From Halanaerobium saccharolyticum subsp. saccharolyticum DSM 6643 (lineage in GTDB: Bacteria; Bacillota; Halanaerobiia; Halanaerobiales; Halanaerobiaceae), in contig NZ_CAUI01000021.1 in assembly GCF_000350165.1 (NCBI RefSeq), forward strand, positions 62,001-126,000: a stretch of DNA of 64,000 nt. Direction: 5' to 3'. Positions 36,071 to 44,010 of this stretch are shown in pieces (within the stretch, counting starts at the first letter, position 1; the number at the start of each line of letters is the position of its first letter). Under the pieces are notes generated by a model. That model made no database searches. It saw only the letters and a program-made list of their open reading frames with translations, and was not told the DNA's origin. Made by a program: the position numbers and the translations under genes.

Positions 36071-37179
36071 AAAAGATAATTGAATCTATTGCAAATGGAG
36101 TTAAGGAAATTAATCGTTATCAAGCAGGCAAAAGTATAGAAGAGGTAAGAGAGGAATATGGATTAGAAAAAATAGTTAAACTAGCGTCTAATGAAAACCC
36201 TTTGGGACCGGCAATTCAGGTGATTGACACAATACAATCTGAGGCTAAAAACATCTCTCTTTATCCAGATTCAGATAGCCGAGAGTTAAAATCTGCTCTT
36301 GCAGAAAAATATCAACTGGATCAGGAAAAAATATTTTTGGGTAATGGCTCAGATGAGATTTTAGATCTTTTAATGACTTTAATTTTAAAGTCAGGAGATG
36401 AGGTTATTCAGGGGGACCCCTCATTTATTAAATATGAACTATCAATAAAATCAAGAGGCGGTAACAATATAAAAGTTCCCTTAGACGAAAATTATAGACA
36501 CGATCTGAAAGCAATGGAATCTAAGATCACTGATCAGACTAAGGCAATTTTAATTTGCAATCCAAATAATCCAACCGGAACAATGCTAGAAAAAGAAGAG
36601 ATCGAATCATTTTTGGAGCGAATTTCAGATGAGATTTTAGTGATAGTTGATCAGGCATATCATGAGTATATAACTGCAGAAGATCATTTTGATGGAGTAG
36701 AACTTTTAGATAAACACTCTAATTTAATGTTAATGCGTACTTTCTCAAAAGTTTATGGACTAGCAGGGATGCGAATTGGCTATGCTCTAGCTGACTCAGA
36801 GTTAATAGATTATTTAAATAGAATTAGAGGACCCTTTAATGTGAACAGATTAGCTCAAAAAGCTGCAGTAACAGCTCTAAAATCAGAATCTCATTTAGAG
36901 ATCTGTCAGAACTTAAATGAAAAAGAAAAAAACTTTCTTTATCAGAAATTTGAAGAATTAGGCTTGGATTATATAAAAACTGAAGCTAATTTTGTGATGG
37001 TCAATACAGAAATGCCAGCTGAAGAAGTTTTTGAAAAGCTGCAGCAAGAGGGAGTAATAATTAGAGCGGGTAAACAATTTGGAATGGATACCTGGATTAG
37101 AGTAACTATTGGAACCAGAGCGGATAATGAATATTTCATTAGAAAGTTAAAAGCGTTATTACTAGAAGGGACTGAATAA
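36067..37179 (+). CDS. hisC: HisC-type aminotransferase, probably aromatic
   Basis: 370 residues from a GTG at 36067 overlapping the aroA stop (GTGA). It is a fold-type I PLP enzyme: KLASNENPLGPAIQVIDTIQ, CNPNNPTGTMLEKEE, DQAYHEYI, and the PLP lysine in MRTFSKVYGLAGMRIGYALA. By sequence it is the histidinol-phosphate aminotransferase family. Its place between aroA and aroF suggests it serves transamination of phenylpyruvate and hydroxyphenylpyruvate. Many HisC proteins do both, and no other his gene is in the window. Confidence 0.92.
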   Translation: MKKIIESIANGVKEINRYQAGKSIEEVREEYGLEKIVKLASNENPLGPAIQVIDTIQSEAKNISLYPDSDSRELKSALAEKYQLDQEKIFLGNGSDEILDLLMTLILKSGDEVIQGDPSFIKYELSIKSRGGNNIKVPLDENYRHDLKAMESKITDQTKAILICNPNNPTGTMLEKEEIESFLERISDEILVIVDQAYHEYITAEDHFDGVELLDKHSNLMLMRTFSKVYGLAGMRIGYALADSELIDYLNRIRGPFNVNRLAQKAAVTALKSESHLEICQNLNEKEKNFLYQKFEELGLDYIKTEANFVMVNTEMPAEEVFEKLQQEGVIIRAGKQFGMDTWIRVTIGTRADNEYFIRKLKALLLEGTE

Positions 37180-37180
37180 T

Positions 37181-38233
37181 ATGATAGCTGTACTTAAACG
37201 GGGATCAACTAAAGCTGATGAGCAAAAAGTAATTGAGTTGATAGAAGCGGAAGGATTTTCGGCTCATCCTGATACAGGAGCAGAAACTACAATTGTTGGT
37301 GTTGTTGGAGCTGCACCCGATAAAAAAGTTAATTTAAAAGAAAAACTGCAGGTTATGAGTGCTGTCGAAAAGGTAGTTGTTATTTCTGATCCCTATAAAC
37401 TAACAAGCTGGAATTTCAAACAGGAAAAAACAATCATTGATTTGGGTGATGGAGTTAAAGTTGGTGGAGCCGAACTGACTGTAATGGCTGGTCCCTGCTC
37501 GGTAGAAAGCGAAGAACAGATGCTGGAGACTGCCAGAATAGTTAAGGATGCAGGGGCAAAAATACTTCGTGGGGGTGCATTTAAGCCTAGAACATCACCT
37601 TATTCATTTCAGGGGCTTGGTGAAGAAGGACTTAAGCTATTAGCGATGGCCAGAGAAGAAACTGGTCTTAAAGTTATTACAGAACTAATGGATATTGAAC
37701 ATATAGATGTTGTTTGTAAGTATGCAGATATTATTCAGATCGGGGCTAGAAACATGCAGAACTATGCTTTGTTAAAAGAAATTGGGAAACTTAATAAACC
37801 AGTTATGTTAAAACGTGGTATGGCAGCAACAATTAAAGAATGGCTTTTGGCTGCAGAATATGTGATGAATGAAGGAAATCACCAGGTTATTTTATGTGAA
37901 AGAGGAGTTAGAACTTTTGGTGAAGAAACAAGAAATACAATGGACTTAAGTTCAATTCCTTTAGTCCAAAAAATAAGTCACCTGCCGGTAATTGCTGACC
38001 CAAGTCATGGTACTGGCCGCTGGGAACTAGTAACCCCAGTTGCTAGAGCAGCAGCAGCTGTTGGAGCAGATGGAATCATGGTAGAAGTTCATCCTCATCC
38101 AGAAAACGCTTTATCTGATGGACCTCAATCTTTAAAACCAGCTAATTTCAGACTGCTGATGGATGAATTAAATGCTATTATGACTTCTCTAAATTCATTT
38201 AAATCTCGAGAAAAGAAAATTGCCTATGAATAG
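37181..38233 (+). CDS. aroF: DAHP synthase, type I-beta, copy 2
   Basis: 350 residues, the same domain order as copy 1 at 32812: regulatory N-domain (MIAVLKRGSTKADEQKVIEL) then the barrel with MAGPCSVES, FKPRTSPYSFQG and IADPSHGTGRWE. By eye the catalytic domains agree in well over four fifths of positions while the first 70 residues diverge more. It begins 1 nt after hisC. All catalytic motifs are intact in both, so neither is a pseudogene. Different feedback sensitivity is the natural hypothesis. Confidence 0.96.
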   Translation: MIAVLKRGSTKADEQKVIELIEAEGFSAHPDTGAETTIVGVVGAAPDKKVNLKEKLQVMSAVEKVVVISDPYKLTSWNFKQEKTIIDLGDGVKVGGAELTVMAGPCSVESEEQMLETARIVKDAGAKILRGGAFKPRTSPYSFQGLGEEGLKLLAMAREETGLKVITELMDIEHIDVVCKYADIIQIGARNMQNYALLKEIGKLNKPVMLKRGMAATIKEWLLAAEYVMNEGNHQVILCERGVRTFGEETRNTMDLSSIPLVQKISHLPVIADPSHGTGRWELVTPVARAAAAVGADGIMVEVHPHPENALSDGPQSLKPANFRLLMDELNAIMTSLNSFKSREKKIAYE

Positions 38234-38298
38234 GTTTTAAATTAGAAATAAATAAGAATTGAGTAATCAAAGATAAGAAATTAATGAGGAGGCATTTA

Positions 38299-39498
38299 AT
38301 GTTTGAATATATTACAGCTGGAGAATCACATGGACCAAGATTGACTGCAGTAATTAAAAGTCTTCCTGCAGGCTTGAGAGTAGAAGTTGAGAAGATAAAT
38401 GAACAGCTATATAGAAGACAGCAGGGTTATGGTCGTGGAGGCCGGATGAAAATAGAAAGTGATCAGGCAATAATTAATTCTGGTCTTAGACATAAAGAGA
38501 GTCTTGGCACACCTTTAAGTATGACTATTGAAAACAGAGATTGGCAAAACTGGATAGAAGCCATGGCACCTGATAAAGAAAGAGGTGCTGAGATAGAAGC
38601 TTTGACTAATCCCCGCCCCGGACATGCTGATCTTCCGGGTGCTCTAAAATATAATCATCGTGACTTACGAAATGTACTCGAAAGAGCAAGTGCTCGAGAA
38701 ACTGCAGCTAGAACTGCAGTTGGTGCTGTAGCCAGACAATTTTTAGAACAATTTGGGGTTGAGGTATACAGTCATGTTGTTCAGATTGGCAGTTTAAAAA
38801 GTGAAACCTGGACTGACTTAAAAGCAAAAGATCCAGAAAGATTCGAGAGCAAAGAAGCTGTCAAAGAATATTTTTCTAGTTTAGATCAGACACCACTGCG
38901 CTGTGGAGACAGTATTAAAACTAAAGCAATGAAGGATTTAATTGATTCCTGGCGCGAAAATGGTGACTCTGTTGGGGGAGTTTTTGAAATTGTCGTGACC
39001 GGTTTGCCGGTTGGTTTGGGCAGCCATGTTCACTGGGATTTGAAACTTGAAAGTAAATTAGCAGCTCAGTTAATGGGGATTCAGGCAATAAAAGGTGTGG
39101 AAATTGGATCAGGTTTTAAAGGAGCTGGACTTCCAGGTTCTAAAGCTCATGATGAAATTTTTTATGATCTTAAACAGGGTTTTCACCGCAGTTCTAATCA
39201 GGCAGGCGGTATTGAAGGTGGAATGAGTAATGGAGAAGAATTGATTATTCGCCTGGCAATGAAGCCAATACCAACTTTAGCTCAAGCTTTACATTCAGCG
39301 GATATAATTTCTAAAAAAGAAACTACTGCTGCTAAAGAGCGCTCAGATGTTTGTGCAGTTCCAGCTGCCAGTATAGTTGGGGAGGCAGTTACTGCTATTG
39401 TCCTAGCTCAGAGTGCAGCTGATAAATTTGGGGGAGACAGTATGCTTGAAATCAAACGCAATTATAAGAATTATTTAGAACAGTTAAGAAAGTTTTAA
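38299..39498 (+). CDS. aroC: Chorismate synthase
   Basis: 399 residues from an ATG at 38299 with SD GAGGAGG (38286-38292). An in-frame upstream opening at 38284 overlaps the SD. FEYITAGESHGPRLTAVIKS, QQGYGRGGRMKIESDQ, RPGHADLPGALKYNHRDLRN and RASARETAARTAVGAVA are the family signatures, with FHRSSNQAGGIEGGMSNGE near the C-terminus. It makes chorismate with reduced FMN and is the last gene of the aro operon. aroB, aroD/Q, aroE and aroK are not in the window. Confidence 0.97.
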   Translation: MFEYITAGESHGPRLTAVIKSLPAGLRVEVEKINEQLYRRQQGYGRGGRMKIESDQAIINSGLRHKESLGTPLSMTIENRDWQNWIEAMAPDKERGAEIEALTNPRPGHADLPGALKYNHRDLRNVLERASARETAARTAVGAVARQFLEQFGVEVYSHVVQIGSLKSETWTDLKAKDPERFESKEAVKEYFSSLDQTPLRCGDSIKTKAMKDLIDSWRENGDSVGGVFEIVVTGLPVGLGSHVHWDLKLESKLAAQLMGIQAIKGVEIGSGFKGAGLPGSKAHDEIFYDLKQGFHRSSNQAGGIEGGMSNGEELIIRLAMKPIPTLAQALHSADIISKKETTAAKERSDVCAVPAASIVGEAVTAIVLAQSAADKFGGDSMLEIKRNYKNYLEQLRKF

Positions 39499-39522
39499 TC
39501 TAATTAATATACTTTTTTAATT

Positions 39523-39559
39523 TTTCTCTCACGTTTTTATCACATTCCTTGTTTATACT
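39523..39559 (+). promoter_or_regulatory. Direct-repeat activator site and -10 box, SurA-like gene 1
   Basis: TCTCAC (39527-39532) and TATCAC (39538-39543) are in direct repeat with an 11-bp period. A -10 box TATACT (39554-39559) follows after exactly 10 bp. No good -35 box is present: the repeat occupies it. The same arrangement precedes the second copy at 40489. Confidence 0.55.
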
Positions 39560-39635
39560 ACTAATTGAGAAATGAGAAATGAACAACAAATATTTAAAAA
39601 TTTCAAATCAAAATTCTCAAAGGAGTGTTTTAAAA

Positions 39636-40394
39636 ATGAAAAAGATTTTACTTTCGCTTTTATTGATAACTGTTCTGATGGTTCCGACAACTGTAATGGC
39701 TCAAGATATGGAAATCAATGGTGAACAGCCAGCTGATTCGGCACTTGCAGAAAACATAAACAGCAATTCTGCAGTAGCAGAGGTAAATGGTGAAAAAATT
39801 ACTCAGGCAGAATTAAAGAAGCAGGCAAATATAAATCAATTGTTACAGCAGTTAAGTCAGGTTGATCAACAGCTGGTTAAAATTTTAGCTGAGTCTAAAG
39901 CTGGTAATAATGTTTTAAAAGAATATCAGAAACAACAGCTGGATTCAATTATAGATAACATATTACTTGAACAAAAAGCCGAAGAAGAAGGAATCAGTCT
40001 TAGCTCTCAGGAAAAAGATGAGATCTATCAAAAACAGAAGCAGGCAATTTTAGATCAAAATAAGATGGACGAAGACCAGTTTCTATCAGTTTTAGAAAAA
40101 CAGGGCTATGAAAATGAAACAGAATATAAAAATGAGTTTTTAAATAATCCTCAACTTAAAGTAAATAAGCTAATTGAAGAAGAAATAGCAGCTGATATTG
40201 AAGTTAGTGAATCAGAACTTAAAGAAGCTTATGAATCAAATAAAGAAATTTTTGCTCAGGGTAAAGAAAATGTTTCATTTGAAAAGCTAAAACCACAGCT
40301 CAAGCAGATGTTAAAACAGCAAAAAAAGAGGAAAAAAATAGATAACTATTTGAGTGACTTAAGGAAAGATGCAGAAATAACTAAAAATATTTAA
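39636..40394 (+). CDS. Exported SurA-N-like chaperone, copy 1
   Basis: 252 residues from an ATG at 39636 with SD AAGGAGTG. An opening from 39579 lacks an SD. The signal peptide MKKILLSLLLITVLMVPTTV is cleaved after VMA. The mature protein carries AVAEVNGEKITQAELKKQAN, the start of a SurA/PrsA N-terminal chaperone domain, followed by helices rich in Gln, Glu and Lys. There is no parvulin PPIase domain, so it would be a holdase-like periplasmic chaperone rather than an isomerase. It is followed by a terminator and a second, similar gene. Confidence 0.82.
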   Translation: MKKILLSLLLITVLMVPTTVMAQDMEINGEQPADSALAENINSNSAVAEVNGEKITQAELKKQANINQLLQQLSQVDQQLVKILAESKAGNNVLKEYQKQQLDSIIDNILLEQKAEEEGISLSSQEKDEIYQKQKQAILDQNKMDEDQFLSVLEKQGYENETEYKNEFLNNPQLKVNKLIEEEIAADIEVSESELKEAYESNKEIFAQGKENVSFEKLKPQLKQMLKQQKKRKKIDNYLSDLRKDAEITKNI

Positions 40395-40417
40395 TCTCTC
40401 TTAAAATATATTTTCTA

Positions 40418-40445
40418 AAAACAGGCCCAAATGGGTCTGTTTTAA
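40418..40445 (+). terminator. Terminator after SurA-like copy 1
   Basis: AAAACAGGCCC pairs with GGGTCTGTTTT (one G-U) around AAAT, then T residues. Confidence 0.85.
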
Positions 40446-40488
40446 CTTTATATATAGATATTTAAAATAATTTTAAAGAGTTCTAATC

Positions 40489-40525
40489 TTTCTCTCACAT
40501 TTTTATCACATTTATAAAATATAAT
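40489..40525 (+). promoter_or_regulatory. Direct-repeat activator site and -10 box, SurA-like gene 2
   Basis: TCTCAC (40493-40498) and TATCAC (40504-40509), again with an 11-bp period, then exactly 10 bp to TATAAT (40520-40525). The sequence between the half sites is also shared with copy 1 (ATTTT here, GTTTT there). Confidence 0.55.
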
Positions 40526-40608
40526 TTTATTTAGATAATAAAAAGATTTCTTAACTAAAATATTTCTATAGTTAAGTAAATAGTAATTTAAAGGGAGTGC
40601 TTTATTTA

Positions 40609-41358
40609 ATGAAAAAGATTTTACTTTCACTTTTATTGATAACTGTTCTGATGGTTCCGACAACTGTAATGGCTCAAGATATGGAAATGAACGGTGAGCA
40701 ACCAGCTGATCAATCATTAAATACCAATAATCAGGTTGTAGCAACAGTTAATGGAGAAGAAATAACTTCGCAACAGTTAGCTCAGCAGGCAAATGTTAAT
40801 CAAATTTTACAGCAGGTAAGTCAGGTGGATCAACAATTAGCACAGATATTAGCAAGTTCTGAAGCTGGTAGTAAAGTGCTTGAAGAACTGCAGAATGCAA
40901 AATTAGATAGTATTATTGATAATGTCTTATTAAAGCAGGCTGCAGAAGAAGCTGATATTACTTTAAGTCAAGATGAAAAAGATGAAATTTATCAGCAGCA
41001 GAAAAATGCTATTTTACAGCAGCAGCAGATGGATGAAGAACAGTTCTTATCTATCTTAGAACAGCAGGGTTATGAAAACGAAGCTGCATATAAAGAAGAA
41101 TTTAGTAATAATCCACAAATTAAAATCAATAAATTAATTGAAGAAAAAGTTATTGCAAACATTGAAGTCAGTGAAGAAGAACTGCAGCAGGCTTATGATG
41201 AAAATAAAGATGCCTTAGCTCAGAGTGGTCAGGACACTTCTTTTGAAGAAATAAAACCTCGTTTAGAGCAGATGCTGAAACAGCAAAAGCAGGGTCAGGC
41301 AATAAACGATTATTTAGACGAATTAAGAGAAAATGCTGAAATAGAAAAAAATATTTAA
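40609..41358 (+). CDS. Exported SurA-N-like chaperone, copy 2
   Basis: 249 residues from an ATG at 40609 (SD GGGAGTG). The signal peptide and first mature residues are the same as in copy 1, and the DNA of the first 80 or so bases differs at a single position. After that the two genes diverge clearly although the protein pattern is kept (VVATVNGEEITSQQLAQQAN; ENEAAYKEEFSNNPQIKINK). Like copy 1 it has no PPIase domain. It is richer in Gln. A terminator separates it from the two-component genes. Confidence 0.82.
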   Translation: MKKILLSLLLITVLMVPTTVMAQDMEMNGEQPADQSLNTNNQVVATVNGEEITSQQLAQQANVNQILQQVSQVDQQLAQILASSEAGSKVLEELQNAKLDSIIDNVLLKQAAEEADITLSQDEKDEIYQQQKNAILQQQQMDEEQFLSILEQQGYENEAAYKEEFSNNPQIKINKLIEEKVIANIEVSEEELQQAYDENKDALAQSGQDTSFEEIKPRLEQMLKQQKQGQAINDYLDELRENAEIEKNI

Positions 41359-41405
41359 ATAATAATATTTAAATAATAGTGTTTAGATAAAAGTTAGATA
41401 AACTA

Positions 41406-41435
41406 AAGTCCTGCCATAAAAGCAGGGCTTTTTTC
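41406..41435 (+). terminator. Terminator after SurA-like copy 2
   Basis: AAGTCCTGC (41406-41414) pairs with GCAGGGCTT (41422-41430), followed by T residues. Confidence 0.88.
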
Positions 41436-41481
41436 TTTATGTTATAATAAAATTAAAATCAAACTGTGAGGATGTGGAATA

Positions 41482-42171
41482 ATGAATGAAAAAAAAGTTT
41501 TGATAATTGATGATGACCCACATATCAGAGAAATTTTAGAAGATTATCTTAAATTTGAGGGTTTTAGTGTTTATGCCGCCGAAGATACTGCCAAAGGATA
41601 TCAGCTTTTAAATGCAGATGATTTTGATGTTTTAATTTTAGATATTATGCTTCCAGATGAAGATGGTTGGGAATTTTGTCAGCGAATTAGACCTGAATTT
41701 GAACTACCAATCATTTTTTTAAGTGCTAAAGATGAGTCAACTGATAAAATAACAGGTTTAGAATTAGGAGCAGATGATTATATTACAAAACCATTTAGTC
41801 CTCGTGAAGTTGTAGCAAGAATCAAAGCAGTTTTGCGCAGATATCAAACTGACTCTGAGGCTGCTAATTCAATGAGTTTTGGAGAATTGATAATTAACAA
41901 AGAAGAACACTTTATAAAATACAAAGATGAGACTATTGAATTAACACCAAAAGAATTTTCTTTGCTCTGGCATCTGGCTAAAAACCCTAAAAAAGTTTTT
42001 CGGAGAGAAAACTTATTAAAAGCAGTTTGGGGTTATGATTATTTTGGTGATGTACGTACGGTTGATACTCATATTAAATCACTGCGCCAGAAGTTAGGAG
42101 AAGCAGCAGAAGCTATAGAGACAGTCTGGGGGGTAGGTTATAAATTTGAAGCTAAAAAATTGGAAGTCTGA
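41482..42171 (+). CDS. OmpR/PhoB-type response regulator
   Basis: 229 residues. The receiver domain has the acidic pocket LIIDDDPH, phospho-acceptor Asp54 in LILDIMLPDEDG, and the K in DYITKPFSPREV. The C-terminal winged helix includes LTPKEFSLLWHLAKNP and VWGYDYFGDVRTVDTHIKSL. It is near the WalR/PhoP/ResD branch but cannot be matched to one. Proteins of this class bind direct repeats with an 11-bp period, and two such sites lie just upstream of the preceding SurA-like genes. The next gene, its kinase, overlaps it by 26 nt. Confidence 0.94.
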   Translation: MNEKKVLIIDDDPHIREILEDYLKFEGFSVYAAEDTAKGYQLLNADDFDVLILDIMLPDEDGWEFCQRIRPEFELPIIFLSAKDESTDKITGLELGADDYITKPFSPREVVARIKAVLRRYQTDSEAANSMSFGELIINKEEHFIKYKDETIELTPKEFSLLWHLAKNPKKVFRRENLLKAVWGYDYFGDVRTVDTHIKSLRQKLGEAAEAIETVWGVGYKFEAKKLEV

Positions 42172-43921
42172 CAGTCTGTTTAGTAAATTATTTTTTAGAT
42201 TTATTATTCTTTCATTAATCATAATAATTATATTTGGTTTAACAGTTATTTACTATTTAGAAGATTTTCTCTACAACCGAAGAAAAAATGAAGTTTTATA
42301 TAATTTAAATCAGTTAAAAAGTGATCTCAAGCAGCCGCTGCTTGCTGGAGATGAAAAAAGAATTAATGAAATATTGAGTCTGACTGCCCGCCAGAACAGG
42401 GGCCAGATCTGGCTTACAGATCAGGAGGGTGCTATTATATATAGCTTTCCCGGCCGCAGTGATGAAAAAGTTGACTTTGAGGGATATACACAAATATTTG
42501 ATGATAAAATGCTGTCCAGTCGAGTTGAGTCAGATCAGTTTGATAAGCCAATGCTTTTAAATGCAGCTTCGATGGATGTTGGAACAAGTAAATATGGACT
42601 ATTATTTTTCACATCTGTTCAGGGAATAAATTCTACTGTGGCTCAAATTCAAAAAATAATGTTTTATTTAATTTTATTTTCTCTATTTCCAGCTTTAGTT
42701 CTTGCTTTTCTGTGGGCCCAAAATATTGCAAATCCTTTAAATGAGATCAGCAAGACAGCAAAAGAAATTAGTCGTGGTAATTTTATAGAGCAAAATGAAG
42801 ATCAAAAAACAAGGGAATTAAAAAACTTAGCTAAAAGTATTAATGAAATGTCAAAAACACTTTCTAAAAATATGAATAATTTAAAAGAAGAAAAAAATAA
42901 ATTAAACTATATACTTTCTGGAATGGAAGAGGGAGTACTGGCTTTAAATTCTGATAAAGAAATCATATTATTAAATAAATCATTTTCGGATATTTTCATC
43001 TCTCAATCAGATTTTAAGCTTGATCAAGAAGCAAAATTAGATTCTGAGCTGCCTGAGTTATTGAACAGCCAAAAATTAATTTCACTGATTGAAAAAAGTA
43101 TTGAAGAAGAAAAGAATAAAAGTTTAGAAATTAAAATACCAGATTCCGATAAATATTTACTTCTTCACAGCACCGCTATTTTTAAAGACGAAAAATTTTG
43201 GGGAGTTGTTGTCATTTTTCAGGATATTAGTGAGAGATGGCGTTTTGAAAAACTGCAGAATGATTTTGTGGCAAATGTTTCGCATGAGTTAAAGACACCA
43301 CTCTCATCTATCAGGGGAGCAGCTGAAATAGTTTATGATGGAGCAGTCAGTAGAAAAAAAGCTAAAGAAAAATATTTAAATATGATTATTGAAGAAAGCA
43401 ACCGCCTGGAAACAATGGTTAATAATATTTTGAGCATTTCTGAGTTGAAGTCAGATATTATTAGCAAAAATAGAGTTAATTTTTCAAAATTCCTTTATAA
43501 TATGCTGGAAGACTATCAGATTGTAAATGAGGTTGAGCAGAACTTTAGCTATCAAATTGAAGAAGATATTGAGCTTGAAATTGATGCTGATAAAATAAAA
43601 CGGGTGGTAATTAATCTGCTTGACAATGCAGTTAAATATTCTCCTGCTGAGGGAGAAATCAAAATTATTTTAAATAAAAATAATTCAGCTGTTAAATTTG
43701 CTGTTCAAGACCAGGGGCCCGGTGTGCCAGAAGCAGAAAGAAAAAATATCTGGGAAAGATTTTATAAGATAAATAAAAAGGCTTTTCAGAGTCAAAAAAG
43801 AGGTAGTGGACTTGGCCTGGCAATTGTTAAAGATATAATAGAATTACATGGAGGCAGTGTTTATCAGAAAAATCTTGAAAAAGGATCGGAATTTGCCTTT
43901 GTTTTAAATACAGAAATTTAA
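42146..43921 (+). CDS. Membrane sensor histidine kinase
   Basis: 591 residues from a TTG at 42146 within the regulator gene, since no better start is present. Order: TM1 (about residues 15-38), an extracytoplasmic sensor domain of about 130 residues, TM2 (about 170-192), HAMP, a PAS domain (about 255-365), HisKA with phospho-acceptor His380 in NVSHELKTPLSSIRG, and HATPase_c with N box NLLDNAVKYSP and G boxes DQGPGVPEAE and GSGLGLAIVKDI. This is the PhoR/WalK-like layout. The signal is unknown. The large external domain next to envelope chaperone genes suggests envelope sensing. Confidence 0.94.
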   Translation: MKLKNWKSDSLFSKLFFRFIILSLIIIIIFGLTVIYYLEDFLYNRRKNEVLYNLNQLKSDLKQPLLAGDEKRINEILSLTARQNRGQIWLTDQEGAIIYSFPGRSDEKVDFEGYTQIFDDKMLSSRVESDQFDKPMLLNAASMDVGTSKYGLLFFTSVQGINSTVAQIQKIMFYLILFSLFPALVLAFLWAQNIANPLNEISKTAKEISRGNFIEQNEDQKTRELKNLAKSINEMSKTLSKNMNNLKEEKNKLNYILSGMEEGVLALNSDKEIILLNKSFSDIFISQSDFKLDQEAKLDSELPELLNSQKLISLIEKSIEEEKNKSLEIKIPDSDKYLLLHSTAIFKDEKFWGVVVIFQDISERWRFEKLQNDFVANVSHELKTPLSSIRGAAEIVYDGAVSRKKAKEKYLNMIIEESNRLETMVNNILSISELKSDIISKNRVNFSKFLYNMLEDYQIVNEVEQNFSYQIEEDIELEIDADKIKRVVINLLDNAVKYSPAEGEIKIILNKNNSAVKFAVQDQGPGVPEAERKNIWERFYKINKKAFQSQKRGSGLGLAIVKDIIELHGGSVYQKNLEKGSEFAFVLNTEI

Positions 43922-44010
43922 TTTAACTATTGTAAATTGATTACTTACAATTAGCTATTTTTATTGATATAATTATTTAGAATAAACTAATAAAATAGGA
44001 GGCATTATAG

